Shown here: piece after piece, positions 23,401 through 36,900 of the stretch
Layout: each line of letters begins with the position of its first letter
How positions within the stretch are numbered: position 1 is the stretch's first letter
NCBI GenBank assembly: GCA_963082875.1
Contig: OY720098.1
Coordinates: forward strand, 4,650,001-4,714,000
From: Corella eumyota
Taxonomy: Eukaryota; Chordata; Ascidiacea; Phlebobranchia; Corellidae
Direction: 5' to 3'
DNA length: 64,000 nt
Notes under the pieces: generated by a model
The model's database searches: none
What the model was told of the DNA's origin: nothing
What the model saw: only the letters and a program-made list of their open reading frames with translations
Program-made: the position numbers and the translations under genes

Positions 23401-25578
23401 AAGTAAAAGGTTACTGCAGACATGGTACAATGAGAATAGTGAGTCAGCAGAGATTCGAAACTTGGAACTTTTAAAAATAAGATTCGGAGAAGAAGAAATG
23501 AGCAAATGTTCTGTTATGTTGAAGGTTAATCTTTATTTTTTAAATTTTTTCTTTTTAAATGTAAAATTTATTTATTTTACTTTGGTATGTTATAGTTGTG
23601 TATGTTACATTCTAAGTTCGATAAATGTTTTGTTTCAATTTAGGTTTACTTTAATTATTGTAAATTTTAAATTTTTTTGAAACTAACCTTTTTTGAAAAT
23701 AAAAATTAAATTAAATATTTTTTTTTATTTTTTATTCCAGGACATTGCTGATAGTAAAAGAATAAATAATTATGTAAACGATGTTTACTTCAAAACTGAG
23801 ACAGAAGAAAAACAGGTTAAATTCTGGATTTTTTTTGGATTTTTTATGTATTTCAAATAGTTATATAATAAATAGTTTCATTTCTATGTAGAATTTTAAA
23901 TTTGGCATTTTACTACGTTTGGTTTTTACAGGTTTTTAGAAAAAATAAAAATTTAAAAAGAACTGTTTATTTTTATTTTAGAGTGAGTTGAACATTCATC
24001 CAATGATCATTTCAAATGAATTTTGGCCAGAAATTCCTGTTCAAGAATTTCAAGTTCCTACCGTTGTCTCGGATGTTTTAGATTCATTTAATAAAGGATT
24101 TGAGAAACTAAAGGTAAGACATTGTTTCTTAATTTAAATGTACTTGTCAATGCTATGAGTTGTTTTGTTTAACTCAAAATCTTTTTTTAATTTTTCTGTT
24201 GGCTGTTATATGAAATTGGACATCACAACTTTAACACAAAATAGCTTTTATTTGACTAATACCTTTATGTTGTAGTTGTTTTAGTTGAACAAATTTGGTT
24301 TGATGTAAAAATTTGTTAAGTATAAACAATATTTAATTTTAATAATTTACCAGTAAATAATAGGTTGTTGTTAAGTGTTGGTTGATGTACTACTTTTTTA
24401 AATAATATGTTATTAAAGGCATCCAGGTCATTATGTTGGTTAGATGGGGTTGGAACTGTTGAGTTGGAACTCCAGATGAAAGATCGTTTGGTTAAATGTA
24501 AGGCAACTCCACTACAAGCTTCCATAGTTTACTTGTTTCAGGATAAAGGTATTTATTTATCTGGAAAATTATTTGTTTAATAAAATTGTTGCTGTTTTGA
24601 AATTTGTTGTTTTTTATAACATTATTTTTAATCAAATATTTAAAAAAACATGTTTTAAAACTCAAGACAGCTTATTTTGAGATGATTAACTTAAATTTTT
24701 TTTTTCATCCAGCGGAGTGGACTTTATCGGATCTAAGTAGTTCCTTAAAGTTAACTCCTACTTTGCTTAAAAGAAAAATGTCATTTTGGTTGCAACAAGG
24801 AGTGTTGAGGTGAAATTTCATCCAAGTTTTGTGTTTCAAATACTGTTAAGTATCACTTTAACTGCTTTATGTGTTTTGTCAGGGAAAAAGAGAACGATGT
24901 TTACGAGGCTGTTGAACAAAAACACGCTGCTACAACTTCCACCCAATATACCGAATCGAATTTATTCGCAAACCCGAATACTGACGTCACGGAGGAGCTC
25001 GTGACGTCATGCATCGACGACGATGAAGAGGAAGACGAGAACTCGGAAGCAGAACGGCAACAGCGAGAGAGAATCGAAAAAGTTTGTACCCAAAAATATT
25101 TTAAGAAATATTTAACCAACTTTTTGTTTTCAGTTAAGAAAAGGCTGTGTTATTGGATGAAAATAAAGGGGTATAAGAACCTGATTGTCAAATATTAAGA
25201 TTGTTGTTTATAGTTGTTCTGGAATTATGTACAAGGCATGCTTAAAAATTTTGAGTCGCTGTCACTTGAACGAATTCATAAAATGCTGCAAATGTTTGCT
25301 ATGAACGAAACCGACATGCAGGTAGTTTTTAAATCATTTCAATTTTTGTTTTTCAAGTTGGTTTTGCTTCTGATTTAGTTTTTTTTATAAGTTGTTAAAG
25401 TTAACATTTATTTTAGAATATTTTGCTTTTGCTCAACTCAAAAAAGAATAAGTAATTTTTTTTTGGATAAATTTAGATGGAAATAAATCAGCTTCGGCAG
25501 GATTTAAATCAAAAAGTTGCCAAGGGATTTTTAACGTACGAGCAAGGAAAATATAAACTTGTTCGTGATACCACGTGA
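20496..25578 (+). CDS. ANAPC2: Anaphase-promoting complex subunit 2 (cullin-homology subunit)
   Basis: Eighteen exons (20496-20606, 20718-20812, 20921-21062, 21196-21374, 21499-21646, 21724-21868, 21969-22088, 22247-22364, 22686-22864, 23158-23249, 23393-23524, 23741-23815, 23982-24113, 24419-24548, 24713-24809, 24883-25081, 25214-25321, 25477-25578) sum to 2,304 nt, 767 aa; human APC2 is 822 aa. With the RING subunit APC11 it forms the catalytic core of the APC/C ubiquitin ligase that drives mitotic exit. Conserved blocks include EDWMPDPREADP, SDIVTLFIGMYGSKERFI, LLSKRLL, EIRNLELLKIRFGE, MLKDIADSKRIN, ISNEFWPEIP and the winged-helix-like WTLSDLSSSLKLTPTLLKRK. The C-terminus LFWNYVQGMLKNFESLSLER matches the APC2 C-terminal domain. 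An acidic linker (DDDEEEDE) lies in exon 16. Exon 2's donor was chosen because the alternative places a stop at once. Its last exons were copied twice into the adjacent Ly6 array. Confidence 0.95.
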
Positions 25579-25985
25579 CCTACCTCAACAACTTTTTTGT
25601 TGTGTGGCATTTTGACCGGCTTTAAATATTTAGGGTTACGCGGAAAAATGTTTATGCTAAGTATACTCAATAATTTTCCTTACTTTATGCCAAATATATT
25701 AAAAGTTGGAAAAATTAATTGTTATATATAAAAAATAACAAATACAAAATATAGTTCAATAATTGTATTTATTTAAAAAAAATTGATTAATTTTCTAATG
25801 ATTATTTGCGTTTATATCATGTACATATGCAGTTATACCATTCCACAAAAAAGGGTAGGCCTATATATTTTACACATGTTTGCATTTCATTCGGTATAAC
25901 AACTACAATTTAGTAAAATTAAAGAATTATGAGAAATAAGTAATTACTTGAAAAGACTACAATTTTGACTTTTGTCATCCACCGC
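25579..25985. other. Convergent 3' flanks of ANAPC2 and Ly6/uPAR gene 1
   Basis: About 400 bp between convergent stop codons, probably both 3' untranslated regions. It is part of the duplicated unit and recurs at 29641-30050 and 33575-33984. No gene is seen. Confidence 0.6.
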
Positions 25986-28900
25986 TTACTGACTAGTCAG
26001 ATTCTGTAGAACCAAAGCCATTAACGCTGGAACAATTGCAGCAAAAAAGCTCTGGGCTGGCCTATATGAGCTATTGAAAATGCCTGGAAATAATTTAATT
26101 TAAATCAGTTTTATGTGAAATAAAAAACAATTGTAAAAATATTTATAACAACAGATACCTTGATTACATCCATCTGTGGTACAAGTAAAGTTGCAAGATT
26201 GAAGCAAATTTCCGCTAATCGCGTTTGTGTTACACTGTGTGCCGATGTCGTGGTAGCTGCAGTCTCGAATCATAAACCGTGTGTAGCCGGGGACAGAAGC
26301 TGTATATATTTTAAAACGTTAGCTATTTAAGTTCTACCGGAATCGTTCTTTTTTAATAGGCTTTTAACATTATTGGTTGTAAATGTAAAACACGGGTTTA
26401 ACTTACTAATAAGGTTGTTACTCTTTTGATAATCTGATGTCACGCAATATTGCTGGTATGGAAAAGTACACTGGGTTTGGATGGGCGGGTTGCTTATGCA
26501 GGTGTCGTAGCCGTCCTGAACGTCCCTTGTAAAACTCGACGAACACTGGGAACACAGTGGCCTAGCCGCTGAGTTATGGTAGATAGTAAAATATAAAATA
26601 ATCGTAATATTAGGCCTATCTACTTAATCTAGTTTTTAAATAATTAAAATTAGAGCAACGTTATGCAGGATATTTAGTTTTAACTTTGTTTAGTAACTAA
26701 AATGTTATTAAAATTTCATAAAAAGTCATACAGAACAATTAAATACTTACGCCATCCTGAATTGCAGACATCACTAGTGCAACTTTCTTGGCAGGTGACT
26801 TTGTTTAAACTGAGTCCCCCGACCGATGTGGTCGTGCATCCCGCTGGAACTGGTGCTGAAGCGCACGATCTTTCCACGCTAATTAATTTGTACTCCGGTT
26901 CCGCTTTAAAAGAAAGTTACGGTATTGTCAAAATATCAAGAGTGTTGCGTTTTAAATATTTTTTTTAAATTTATGTACCATTGTAGTTCAGATCGTTTTT
27001 GTCAGAGATGTAGTACGAGGCTGTTGTTAGACAATGCGTGGACGAACTTGGGCATAAAGTTCTGCCGGAAATCGAATTGCAGGTTCCATTTCCGGTCAAA
27101 TCGGAACACACAAAGCAGTATAAACCTTTAGTCTCTGTTCCACTTATTACACCATCGGCTAAAATATAACTTACAGTGTGAAAAACGAATTCTAAAAGCG
27201 CTAACAGGTTTAGCAACACTTACGAGTCATAGTGTTACAACCGTCAGTGTCACATGTAGAGGTGCATGTATACTCGGTGTACTCGCTAAAATTGGGATCT
27301 GCTGACGTTGAAATAAAGCACTCGTCTTTGTGAGTGTAACTGCTTGTGCACCCTCTCGTAACTACTTCTCGCACTACATTTCCTGCTATAAAATTTATAA
27401 GATAAAATTATTAAGTATAGTGACATAAAATGGATTTTTTTGCTTGTTAAGAGATTGGGGGTTGTTTTTATTGAGCTTTTACACACGTGGTTTACCTGCA
27501 TTTATGACGCTTGTTTTACTAGCCGCGCAATAATTAAGAGCAGACAGAGAAGTAGTAGACATCGGCGATTGGCACTGGGAGCGTGTTGTCGATGCGAGGC
27601 ATGAGGAGTCTGTTTCGCTATTACATTGAACACAACTCCGGTATGTTGATGGACTGGTAACTTTATTGAAAAACAATTTAGTGTAATAGGGTCAACGCAT
27701 TCTGTATTTTACAAACTATTTTAGAGTCTTACAAGTTTGGCAATTGGTTCCAGAGTACCCAGTGTTACAAACACAACTTCCTGTTATGTAGTCACAATAA
27801 CCCGTAGAAGAAAACGAACAATTTGAGTTGCATTGCTGAAGGGATGCTGTTTATAAATAGTTGTATTAATATTTAAACATATCAAAATGTCGTTAGTTTT
27901 AGTTATGAGCTTAACGTACTGGTGGGAATAAAGTTGCAATTGTTGGTGTCACACGAATAATAACAATCGGTTGTTTCTTCATTGCTGCCCGAGTTTTCGT
28001 TAAAAATTGTTCTACATTTGTTGGCATCAGGCATTTTATGGGTGGCTAGGTCGTGATCTGTAGATCCTGATTGGCACCCTCTGCTTACAAAGGTCACTAT
28101 ACCTAAATAAGGATTATAAAATGACTTTAACAATATTTGGAATATCAATTTTTATAGTAATAATTTATATGAATAATTTTTTTTTTTACCATCTGTCAGT
28201 GTAAATTGTGAGATGCAATAGTATGTGATGCCTTGTGTTGTTGGACAAATCTCAGTTGTTGCGTTAACAACATTCATGTTATCGAAACAGTCATTAAACT
28301 GGTAATCTTCTCCTTTAAATAAACTTCCAACGCAAGATTGACATATCAGTTGTCCTTCACAAATAAATTAAGTTAACAAGACAAATATAAAAACATTTTT
28401 AGGTATCAGCACATTTTTAGGTATCAGTGTGGTTAAGGAACAATTTGTTTGCGTTGCACAAACTGTTGAGTTAAAAACATTTTGTTTGTTTATTAGCGTA
28501 AGGTCTCGGTTTTGTGTATAGAGTAAGGCATGGTGGGTGCTTTCCGTTTTACACGAGAAAAAAAAAACTTTTACAATTACAATTTCATTCTTTTTTAATT
28601 TACAAAAAAACGTGTACAAGAAATGATTTAAAAAATGACGGAACCTTTAACTACTTACACGTGTTAATATATATAATATCTTTATCAAGCCTATAAACAA
28701 GACCATGTAACAAATATTTAGTCGCAATAACATTAATTTTATTTTTTACATACGTTTTATTTGTTAATATTTTTGTAACTTTGCTTTCGGATTTAGTGCC
28801 ATATGTTACTCTTAGCAAAGCGATAATAAATCAATAATTATTGTTTTTTTTTAGTTACTGTTACAAAATCCCAAATATACTTATATTTAAATTAAGGTTT

Positions 28901-29164
28901 AAAACTAAATTAAGCAAGAAGGTATTTGTAAAAAGTTAAAAACATTATTAAAATATAAAGAAATAAAATAGTTTTTTAGGTTTTTCAGTTTTTAAAATAT
29001 ACATACAATTAACTAAACTTTTGTTTTTAAAAATTATTTATAAATAAATAAAATATTTTAATATATTAAAATAAATAATTGGTTATCAAATATGTACAAT
29101 TTTAGTTACCTTCGCAAAGTGAAATAACAGCCATTAGCCCCATAATAAGTAAAGCGCTCTTCAT
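25986..29164 (-). CDS. GPI-type surface protein, four Ly6/uPAR domains plus one EGF-like domain (copy 1)
   Basis: Eleven minus-strand exons (29164-29110, 28354-28190, 28102-27920, 27846-27733, 27660-27496, 27385-27224, 27158-26979, 26903-26751, 26568-26407, 26299-26159, 26083-25986) sum to 1,578 nt, 525 aa. Exon 1 is a signal peptide (MKSALLIMGLMAVISLCEG). Each Ly6/uPAR three-finger domain takes two exons: the first carries five cysteines (LICQSC...C...C...YYC), the second begins near SRGC and ends with the signature C-x-x-x-NNCN or CTTDGCN. Domain 1 is exons 2-3, EGF-like exon 4 (six Cys, GYCDYITGSCVCNTGYSGTNC), domains 2-4 exons 5-10. Exon 11 ends in a short hydrophobic tail (FFAAIVPALMALVLQNL) typical of GPI anchoring. 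All introns are phase 1. Ligand and role are unknown; this is an extracellular receptor-like family. Confidence 0.9.
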
Positions 29165-29354
29165 TTTTTGATCAAATTTTATTAAAAATTAAAAAAAATA
29201 TTTAAAAGATTTAATTCTGTAGGCTAAAACCTGAACAACAGCGGCAGAATTAGATTTAAATTTAAATTTCATCTACGTTATTTTTAAAAATTGCAAACTG
29301 ACTAATTTAGCCAAAATGTCGAAATGTTTGCTATGCAAATGTTTGCTATGCAAA

Positions 29355-29640
29355 TGTTTGCTATGAACGAAACTGACATGCAGGTAGTTTTTAAATCATT
29401 TCAATTTTTGTTTTTCAAGTTGGTTTTCTTTTCTGATTTAGTTTTTTTTACAAGTTGTTAAAGTTAACATTTATTTTAGAATATTTTGCTTTTGCTCAAC
29501 TCAAAAAAGAATAAGTAATTTTTTTTGGATAAATTTAGATGGAAATAAATCAGCTTTGGCAGGATTTAAATCAAAAAGTTGCCAAGGGATTTTTAATGTA
29601 CGAGCAAGGAAAATATAAACTTGTTCGTGATACCACGTGA
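29355..29640 (+). pseudogene. ANAPC2 3'-end fragment (duplicated passenger), copy A
   Basis: This stretch repeats the last bases of ANAPC2 exon 17, the intron, and exon 18 through its TGA stop (exon-18 part 29539-29640). It has scattered substitutions relative to 25292-25578. It lacks everything upstream, so it cannot encode APC2 and is best read as a passenger of the tandem duplication that made the next Ly6/uPAR gene. Confidence 0.9.
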
Positions 29641-30050
29641 CCTACCTCCACAACTTTTTTGTTGTGTGGCATTTTGAACGGCTTAAAATATTTAGGGTTA
29701 CGCGGAAAAATGTTTATGCTAAGTATACTCAATAATTTTCCTAACTTTATGCCAAATATATTAAAAGTTGGAAAAATTAATTGCCATATATAAAAAATAA
29801 CAAATACAAAATATAGTTCAATAATTGTATTTATTTAAAAAAAAATTAATTAATTTTCTAATGATTATTTGCGTTTATATCATGTACATATGCAGTTATA
29901 CCATTCCACAAAAAAGCCCACAGGCCCTTATATTTTACACATGTTTGCATTTCATTCGGTATAACGACTACAATTCAGTAAAATTAAAGAATTATGAGAA
30001 ATAAGTAATTACTTGAAAAGACTACAATTTTAACTTTTGTCATCCACCGC

Positions 30051-33000
30051 TTACTGACTAGTCAGATTCTGTAGAACCAAAGCCATTAACGCTGGAACAA
30101 TTGCAGCAAAAAAGCTCTGGGCTGGCCTATATGAGCTATTGAAAATGCCTGGAAAATAATTTAATTTAGAGGCATCTCTTACTAGTTAACAATCAATTTT
30201 ATGTGAAATTAAAAACAATTATAAAAATATTTATAACAACAGATACCTTGATTACATCCATCTGTGGTACAAGTAAAGTTGCAAGATTGGAGCAAATTGC
30301 CGCTAATCGCGTTTGTGGTACACTGTGTGCCGATGTCGTGGTAGCTGCAGTCTCGAATCATAAACCGTGTGTAGCCGGGGACAGAAGCTGTATATTTTAA
30401 AACGTTAGCTATTTAAGTTCTACCGGAATCGTACCTTTTTAATATAGACTTTTAACATTATTGGTTGTAAATGTAAAACACGGGTTTAACTTACTAATAA
30501 GGTTGTTACTCTTTTGATAATCTGATGTCACGCAATATTGCTGGTATGGAAAAGTACACTGGGTTTGGATGGGCGGGTTGCTTATGCAAGTGTCGTAGCC
30601 GTCCTGAACGTCCATTGTAAAACTCGACGAACACTGGGAACACAGTGGCCTTGCCGCTGAGTTATGGTAGATAGTAAAATATAAAATAATCGTAATATTA
30701 GGCCTATCTACTTAATCTAGTTTTTAAATAATTAAAATTAGAGCAACGTTATGCAGGATATTTAGTTTTAACTTTGTTTAGTAACTAAAATGTTATTAAA
30801 ATTTCATAAAAAGTCATACAGAACAATTAAATACTTACGCCATCCTGAATTGCAGACATCACTAGTGCAACTTTCTTGGCAGGTGACTTTGTTTAAACTG
30901 AGTCCCTCGACCGATGTGGTCGTGCATCCCGCTGGAACTGGTGCTGAAGCGCACGATCTTTCCACGCTAATTAATTTGTACTCCGGTTCCGCTTTAAAAG
31001 AAAGTTACGGTATTGTCAAAATATCAAGAGTGTTGCGTTTTAAATATTTTTTTTAAATTTATGTACCATTGTAGTTCAGATCGTTTTTGTCAGAGATGTA
31101 GTACGAGGCTGTTGTTAGACAATGCGTGGACGAACTTGGGCATAAAGTTCTGCCGGAAATCGAATTGCAGGTTCCACTTCCGGTCAAATCGGAACACACA
31201 AAGCAGTATAAACCTTTAGTCTCTGTTCCATTTATTACACCATCGGCTAAAATATAACTTACAGTGTGAAAAACGAATTCAAAAAGCGCTAACAAGTTTA
31301 GCAACACTTACGAGTCATAGTGTTACAACCGTCAGTGTCACATGTAGAGGTGCATGTATACTCGGTGTACTCGCTAAAATTGGGATCTGCTGACGTTGAA
31401 ATAAAGCACTCGTCTTTGTGAGTGTAACTGCTTGTGCACCCTCTCGTAACTACTTCTCGCACTACATTTCCTGCTATAAAATTTATAAGATAAAATTATT
31501 AAGTATAGTGACATAAAATGGATTTTTTTGCTTGTTAAGAGATTGAGGGTTGTTTTTATTGAGCTTTTATGCACGTGGTATACCTGCATTAATTACGCTT
31601 GTTTTACTAGCCGCGCAATAGTTAAGAGCAGACTGAGAAGTAGTAGACATCGGCGATTGGCACTGGGAGCTTGTTGGCGATGCGGAGCATGAGGAGTCTG
31701 TTTCGCTATTACATTGAACACAACTCCGGTATGTTGGTGTATTGGTAACTTTATTAAAAAACAGTATGGTGTAATAGCGTATATATAATGCAACGCATTC
31801 TGTATTTTACAAACTATATTAGAGTCTTACAAGTTTGGCAATTGGTTCCAGAGTACCCAGTGTTACAAACACAACTTCCTGTTATGTAGTCACAATAACC
31901 CGAAGAAGAAAACGAACAATTTGAGTTGCATTGCTGAAGGGATGCTGTTTATAAATAGTTGTATTAATATTTAAACATATCAAAATGTCGTTAGTTTTAG
32001 TTATGAGCTTTACGTACTGGTGGGAATAAAGTTGCAATTGGTGGTGTTACACGAATAATAACAATCGGTTGTTTCTTCATTCCTGCCCGAGTTTTCGTTA
32101 AAAATTGTTCTACATTTGTTGGCATCGGGCATTCCAGTAGTGGCTAGGTCGTGATCTGAAAATCCTGATTGGCACCCTCTGCTTACTGACGTCACTATAC
32201 CTAAATAAGGATTATAAAATGATTTTAACAATATTTGGAATATCAATTTATGGTAATAATTTATATGAATAATTTTTTTTTACCATCTGCCAGTATAAAT
32301 CGTGAGAAGCAATAGTATGTGATGCCTTGTGTTGTTGGACAAGTCTGAGTTGTTGCGTTAACGACATTCATGTTATCGAAACAGTCATTAAACTGGTAAT
32401 CTTCTCCTTTAAATAAACTTCCAACGCAAAATCGACATGTCAGTTGTCCTTTACAAATAAATGAAGTTTACAAGACAAATATAAAAACATTTTTAGGTAT
32501 CAGCGCAAACTATAAAGCAAGGTGTGGTTAAGGAACGATTTGTTTGCTTTGCACAAACTGTTGAGTTAAAAACATTTTGTTTGTTTATTCGCGTAAGGTA
32601 AAGGCTGGTGGGTGCTTTCCGCGTTTTACACAAGAAAAAAAAATTACTTTTACAATTTTTATTTTTAGATTTTATTTTTTTTAATTTAAATTTTTTTTAA
32701 CTTAAAAAAACGTGTATATACAATAAATAATTTAAAAAATGACGGAACCTTTAACCTTACACGTGTTAATATATATAGTATCTTTATCAAGCCTATAAAC
32801 AAGACCATGTAACAAATATTTAGTCGCAATAACATTAATTTCTAAGTTTAAAACTAAATTAAGCAAGAAGGTATTTGTAAAAAGTTAAAAACATTATTAA
32901 AATATAAAGAAATAAAATATTTTTTTAGGTTTTTCAGTTTTTTAAATATACATACAATTAACTAAACTTTTGTTTTTAAAAATTATTTATAAATAAATAA

Positions 33001-33113
33001 AATATTTTAATATATTAAAATAAATAATTGGTTATCAAATATGTACAATTTTAGTTACCTTCGCAAAGTGAAATAACAGCCATTAGCCCCATAATAAGTA
33101 AAGCGCTCTTCAT
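30051..33113 (-). CDS. GPI-type Ly6/uPAR-EGF surface protein (copy 2)
   Basis: Eleven exons: 33113-33059, 32448-32284, 32200-32018, 31944-31831, 31748-31584, 31473-31312, 31246-31067, 30991-30839, 30656-30495, 30387-30247, 30148-30051, with the same lengths as copy 1 (525 aa). The signal peptide is identical to copy 1. The mature protein is most changed in three-finger domain 1 (LTCRFC for LICQSC; FSRFILAD for ISQFTLTD; SGFSDHDLATTGMP for SGSTDHDLATHKMP) and in exon 5 (SCSASPTSSQC for SCLASTTRSQC). Domains 3-4 differ by only a few residues. Cysteines are kept. GPI-type tail as in copy 1. Function unknown. Confidence 0.9.
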
Positions 33114-33288
33114 TTTTTGATCAAATTTTATTAAAAATTAAAAAAAATATTTAAAAGATTTAATTCTGTAGGCTAAAACCTGAACAACAGCGGCAGAATT
33201 AGATTTAAATTTAAATTTCATCTACGTTATTTTTAAAAATTTCAAACTGACTAATTTAGCCAAAATGTCGAAATGTTTGCTATGCAAA

Positions 33289-33574
33289 TGTTTGCTATGA
33301 ACGAAACTGACATGCAGGTAGTTTTTAAATCATTTCAATTTTTGTTTTTCAAGTTGGTTTTCTTTTCTGATTTAGTTTTTTTTACAAGTTGTTAAAGTTA
33401 ACATTTATTTTAGAATATTTTGCTTTTGCTCAACTCAAAAAAGAATAAGTAATTTTTTTTGGATAAATTTAGATGGAAATAAATCAGCTTTGGCAGGATT
33501 TAAATCAAAAAGTTGCCAAGGGATTTTTAATGTACGAGCAAGGAAAATATAAACTTGTTCGTGATACCACGTGA
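33289..33574 (+). pseudogene. ANAPC2 3'-end fragment, copy B
   Basis: Same content as the fragment at 29355-29640 (offset 3,934), matching it base for base where compared. It holds the end of exon 17, the last intron and exon 18 to the stop. It has no upstream exons or promoter and is a passenger of the second duplication. Confidence 0.9.
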
Positions 33575-33984
33575 CCTACCTCCACAACTTTTTTGTTGTG
33601 TGGCATTTTGAACGGCTTAAAATATTTAGGGTTACGCGGAAAAATGTTTATGCTAAGTATACTCAATAATTTTCCTAACTTTATGCCAAATATATTAAAA
33701 GTTGGAAAAATTAATTGCCATATATAAAAAATAACAAATACAAAATATAGTTCAATAATTGTATTTATTTAAAAAAAAATTAATTAATTTTCTAATGATT
33801 ATTTGCGTTTATATCATGTACATATGCAGTTATACCATTCCACAAAAAAGCCCACAGGCCCTTATATTTTACACATGTTTGCATTTCATTCGGTATAACG
33901 ACTACAATTCAGTAAAATTAAAGAATTATGAGAAATAAGTAATTACTTGAAAAGACTACAATTTTAACTTTTGTCATCCACCGC

Positions 33985-36900
33985 TTACTGACTAGTCAGA
34001 TTCTGTAGAACCAAAGCCATTAACGCTGGAACAATTGCAGCAAAAAAGCTCTGGGCTGGCCTATATGAGCTATTGAAAATGCCTGGAAAATAATTTAATT
34101 TAGAGGCATCTCTTACTAGTTAACAATCAATTTTATGTGAAATTAAAAACAATTATAAAAATATTTATAACAACAGATACCTTGATTACATCCATCTGTG
34201 GTACAAGTAAAGTTGCAAGATTGGAGCAAATTGCCGCTAATCGCGTTTGTGGTACACTGTGTGCCGATGTCGTGGTAGCTGCAGTCTCGAATCATAAACC
34301 GTGTGTAGCCGGGGACAGAAGCTGTATATTTTAAAACGTTAGCTATTTAAGTTCTACCGGAATCGTACCTTTTTAATATAGACTTTTAACATTATTGGTT
34401 GTAAATGTAAAACACGGGTTTAACTTACTAATAAGGTTGTTACTCTTTTGATAATCTGATGTCACGCAATATTGCTGGTATGGAAAAGTACACTGGGTTT
34501 GGATGGGCGGGTTGCTTATGCAAGTGTCGTAGCCGTCCTGAACGTCCATTGTAAAACTCGACGAACACTGGGAACACAGTGGCCTTGCCGCTGAGTTATG
34601 GTAGATAGTAAAATATAAAATAATCGTAATATTAGGCCTATCTACTTAATCTAGTTTTTAAATAATTAAAATTAGAGCAACGTTATGCAGGATATTTAGT
34701 TTTAACTTTGTTTAGTAACTAAAATGTTATTAAAATTTCATAAAAAGTCATACAGAACAATTAAATACTTACGCCATCCTGAATTGCAGACATCACTAGT
34801 GCAACTTTCTTGGCAGGTGACTTTGTTTAAACTGAGTCCCTCGACCGATGTGGTCGTGCATCCCGCTGGAACTGGTGCTGAAGCGCACGATCTTTCCACG
34901 CTAATTAATTTGTACTCCGGTTCCGCTTTAAAAGAAAGTTACGGTATTGTCAAAATATCAAGAGTGTTGCGTTTTAAATATTTTTTTTAAATTTATGTAC
35001 CATTGTAGTTCAGATCGTTTTTGTCAGAGATGTAGTACGAGGCTGTTGTTAGACAATGCGTGGACGAACTTGGGCATAAAGTTCTGCCGGAAATCGAATT
35101 GCAGGTTCCACTTCCGGTCAAATCGGAACACACAAAGCAGTATAAACCTTTAGTCTCTGTTCCATTTATTACACCATCGGCTAAAATATAACTTACAGTG
35201 TGAAAAACGAATTCAAAAAGCGCTAACAAGTTTAGCAACACTTACGAGTCATAGTGTTACAACCGTCAGTGTCACATGTAGAGGTGCATGTATACTCGGT
35301 GTACTCGCTAAAATTGGGATCTGCTGACGTTGAAATAAAGCACTCGTCTTTGTGAGTGTAACTGCTTGTGCACCCTCTCGTAACTACTTCTCGCACTACA
35401 TTTCCTGCTATAAAATTTATAAGATAAAATTATTAAGTATAGTGACATAAAATGGATTTTTTTGCTTGTTAAGAGATTGAGGGTTGTTTTTATTGAGCTT
35501 TTATGCACGTGGTATACCTGCATTAATTACGCTTGTTTTACTAGCCGCGCAATAGTTAAGAGCAGACTGAGAAGTAGTAGACATCGGCGATTGGCACTGG
35601 GAGCTTGTTGGCGATGCGGAGCATGAGGAGTCTGTTTCGCTATTACATTGAACACAACTCCGGTATGTTGGTGTATTGGTAACTTTATTAAAAAACAGTA
35701 TGGTGTAATAGCGTATATATAATGCAACGCATTCTGTATTTTACAAACTATATTAGAGTCTTACAAGTTTGGCAATTGGTTCCAGAGTACCCAGTGTTAC
35801 AAACACAACTTCCTGTTATGTAGTCACAATAACCCGAAGAAGAAAACGAACAATTTGAGTTGCATTGCTGAAGGGATGCTGTTTATAAATAGTTGTATTA
35901 ATATTTAAACATATCAAAATGTCGTTAGTTTTAGTTATGAGCTTTACGTACTGGTGGGAATAAAGTTGCAATTGGTGGTGTTACACGAATAATAACAATC
36001 GGTTGTTTCTTCATTCCTGCCCGAGTTTTCGTTAAAAATTGTTCTACATTTGTTGGCATCGGGCATTCCAGTAGTGGCTAGGTCGTGATCTGAAAATCCT
36101 GATTGGCACCCTCTGCTTACTGACGTCACTATACCTAAATAAGGATTATAAAATGATTTTAACAATATTTGGAATATCAATTTATGGTAATAATTTATAT
36201 GAATAATTTTTTTTTACCATCTGCCAGTATAAATCGTGAGAAGCAATAGTATGTGATGCCTTGTGTTGTTGGACAAGTCTGAGTTGTTGCGTTAACGACA
36301 TTCATGTTATCGAAACAGTCATTAAACTGGTAATCTTCTCCTTTAAATAAACTTCCAACGCAAAATCGACATGTCAGTTGTCCTTTACAAATAAATGAAG
36401 TTTACAAGACAAATATAAAAACATTTTTAGGTATCAGCGCAAACTATAAAGCAAGGTGTGGTTAAGGAACGATTTGTTTGCTTTGCACAAACTGTTGAGT
36501 TAAAAACATTTTGTTTGTTTATTCGCGTAAGGTAAAGGCTGGTGGGTGCTTTCCGCGTTTTACACAAGAAAAAAAAATTACTTTTACAATTTTTATTTTT
36601 AGATTTTATTTTTTTTAATTTAAATTTTTTTTAACTTAAAAAAACGTGTATATACAATAAATAATTTAAAAAATGACGGAACCTTTAACCTTACACGTGT
36701 TAATATATATAGTATCTTTATCAAGCCTATAAACAAGACCATGTAACAAATATTTAGTCGCAATAACATTAATTTATTTTTTTACATACGTTTTATTTGT
36801 TAATATTTTTGTGATTTTGCTTTCTCTTAACAAAACGATAATAAATCAATAATTATTGTTTTTTTTAGTTACTATTACAAAATCCCAAATATACTTATAT

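Larger units (their letters stand above)
25292..29353. repeat. Tandem duplication unit 1 (ANAPC2 3' end plus Ly6/uPAR gene 1)
   Basis: The unit starts within ANAPC2 exon 17 and ends upstream of Ly6/uPAR gene 1. It recurs twice downstream, about 4 kb each time. Unit 1 differs from units 2 and 3 at scattered positions, whereas 2 and 3 are almost identical to each other. ANAPC2 is complete only here, so this is the original left edge. Confidence 0.9.
29354..33287. repeat. Tandem duplication unit 2
   Basis: Begins with the ANAPC2 fragment and ends just upstream of Ly6/uPAR gene 2. Positions 29354 to about 32840 match unit 3 at a constant offset of 3,934 with no difference found where I compared. 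It lacks roughly 150 bp of intron 1 that units 1 and 3 keep (near 32841). Confidence 0.9.

Noticed and set aside
24869-25198. 109-codon frame as a separate gene
   Set aside because: It is ANAPC2 exon 16 read on into the intron.
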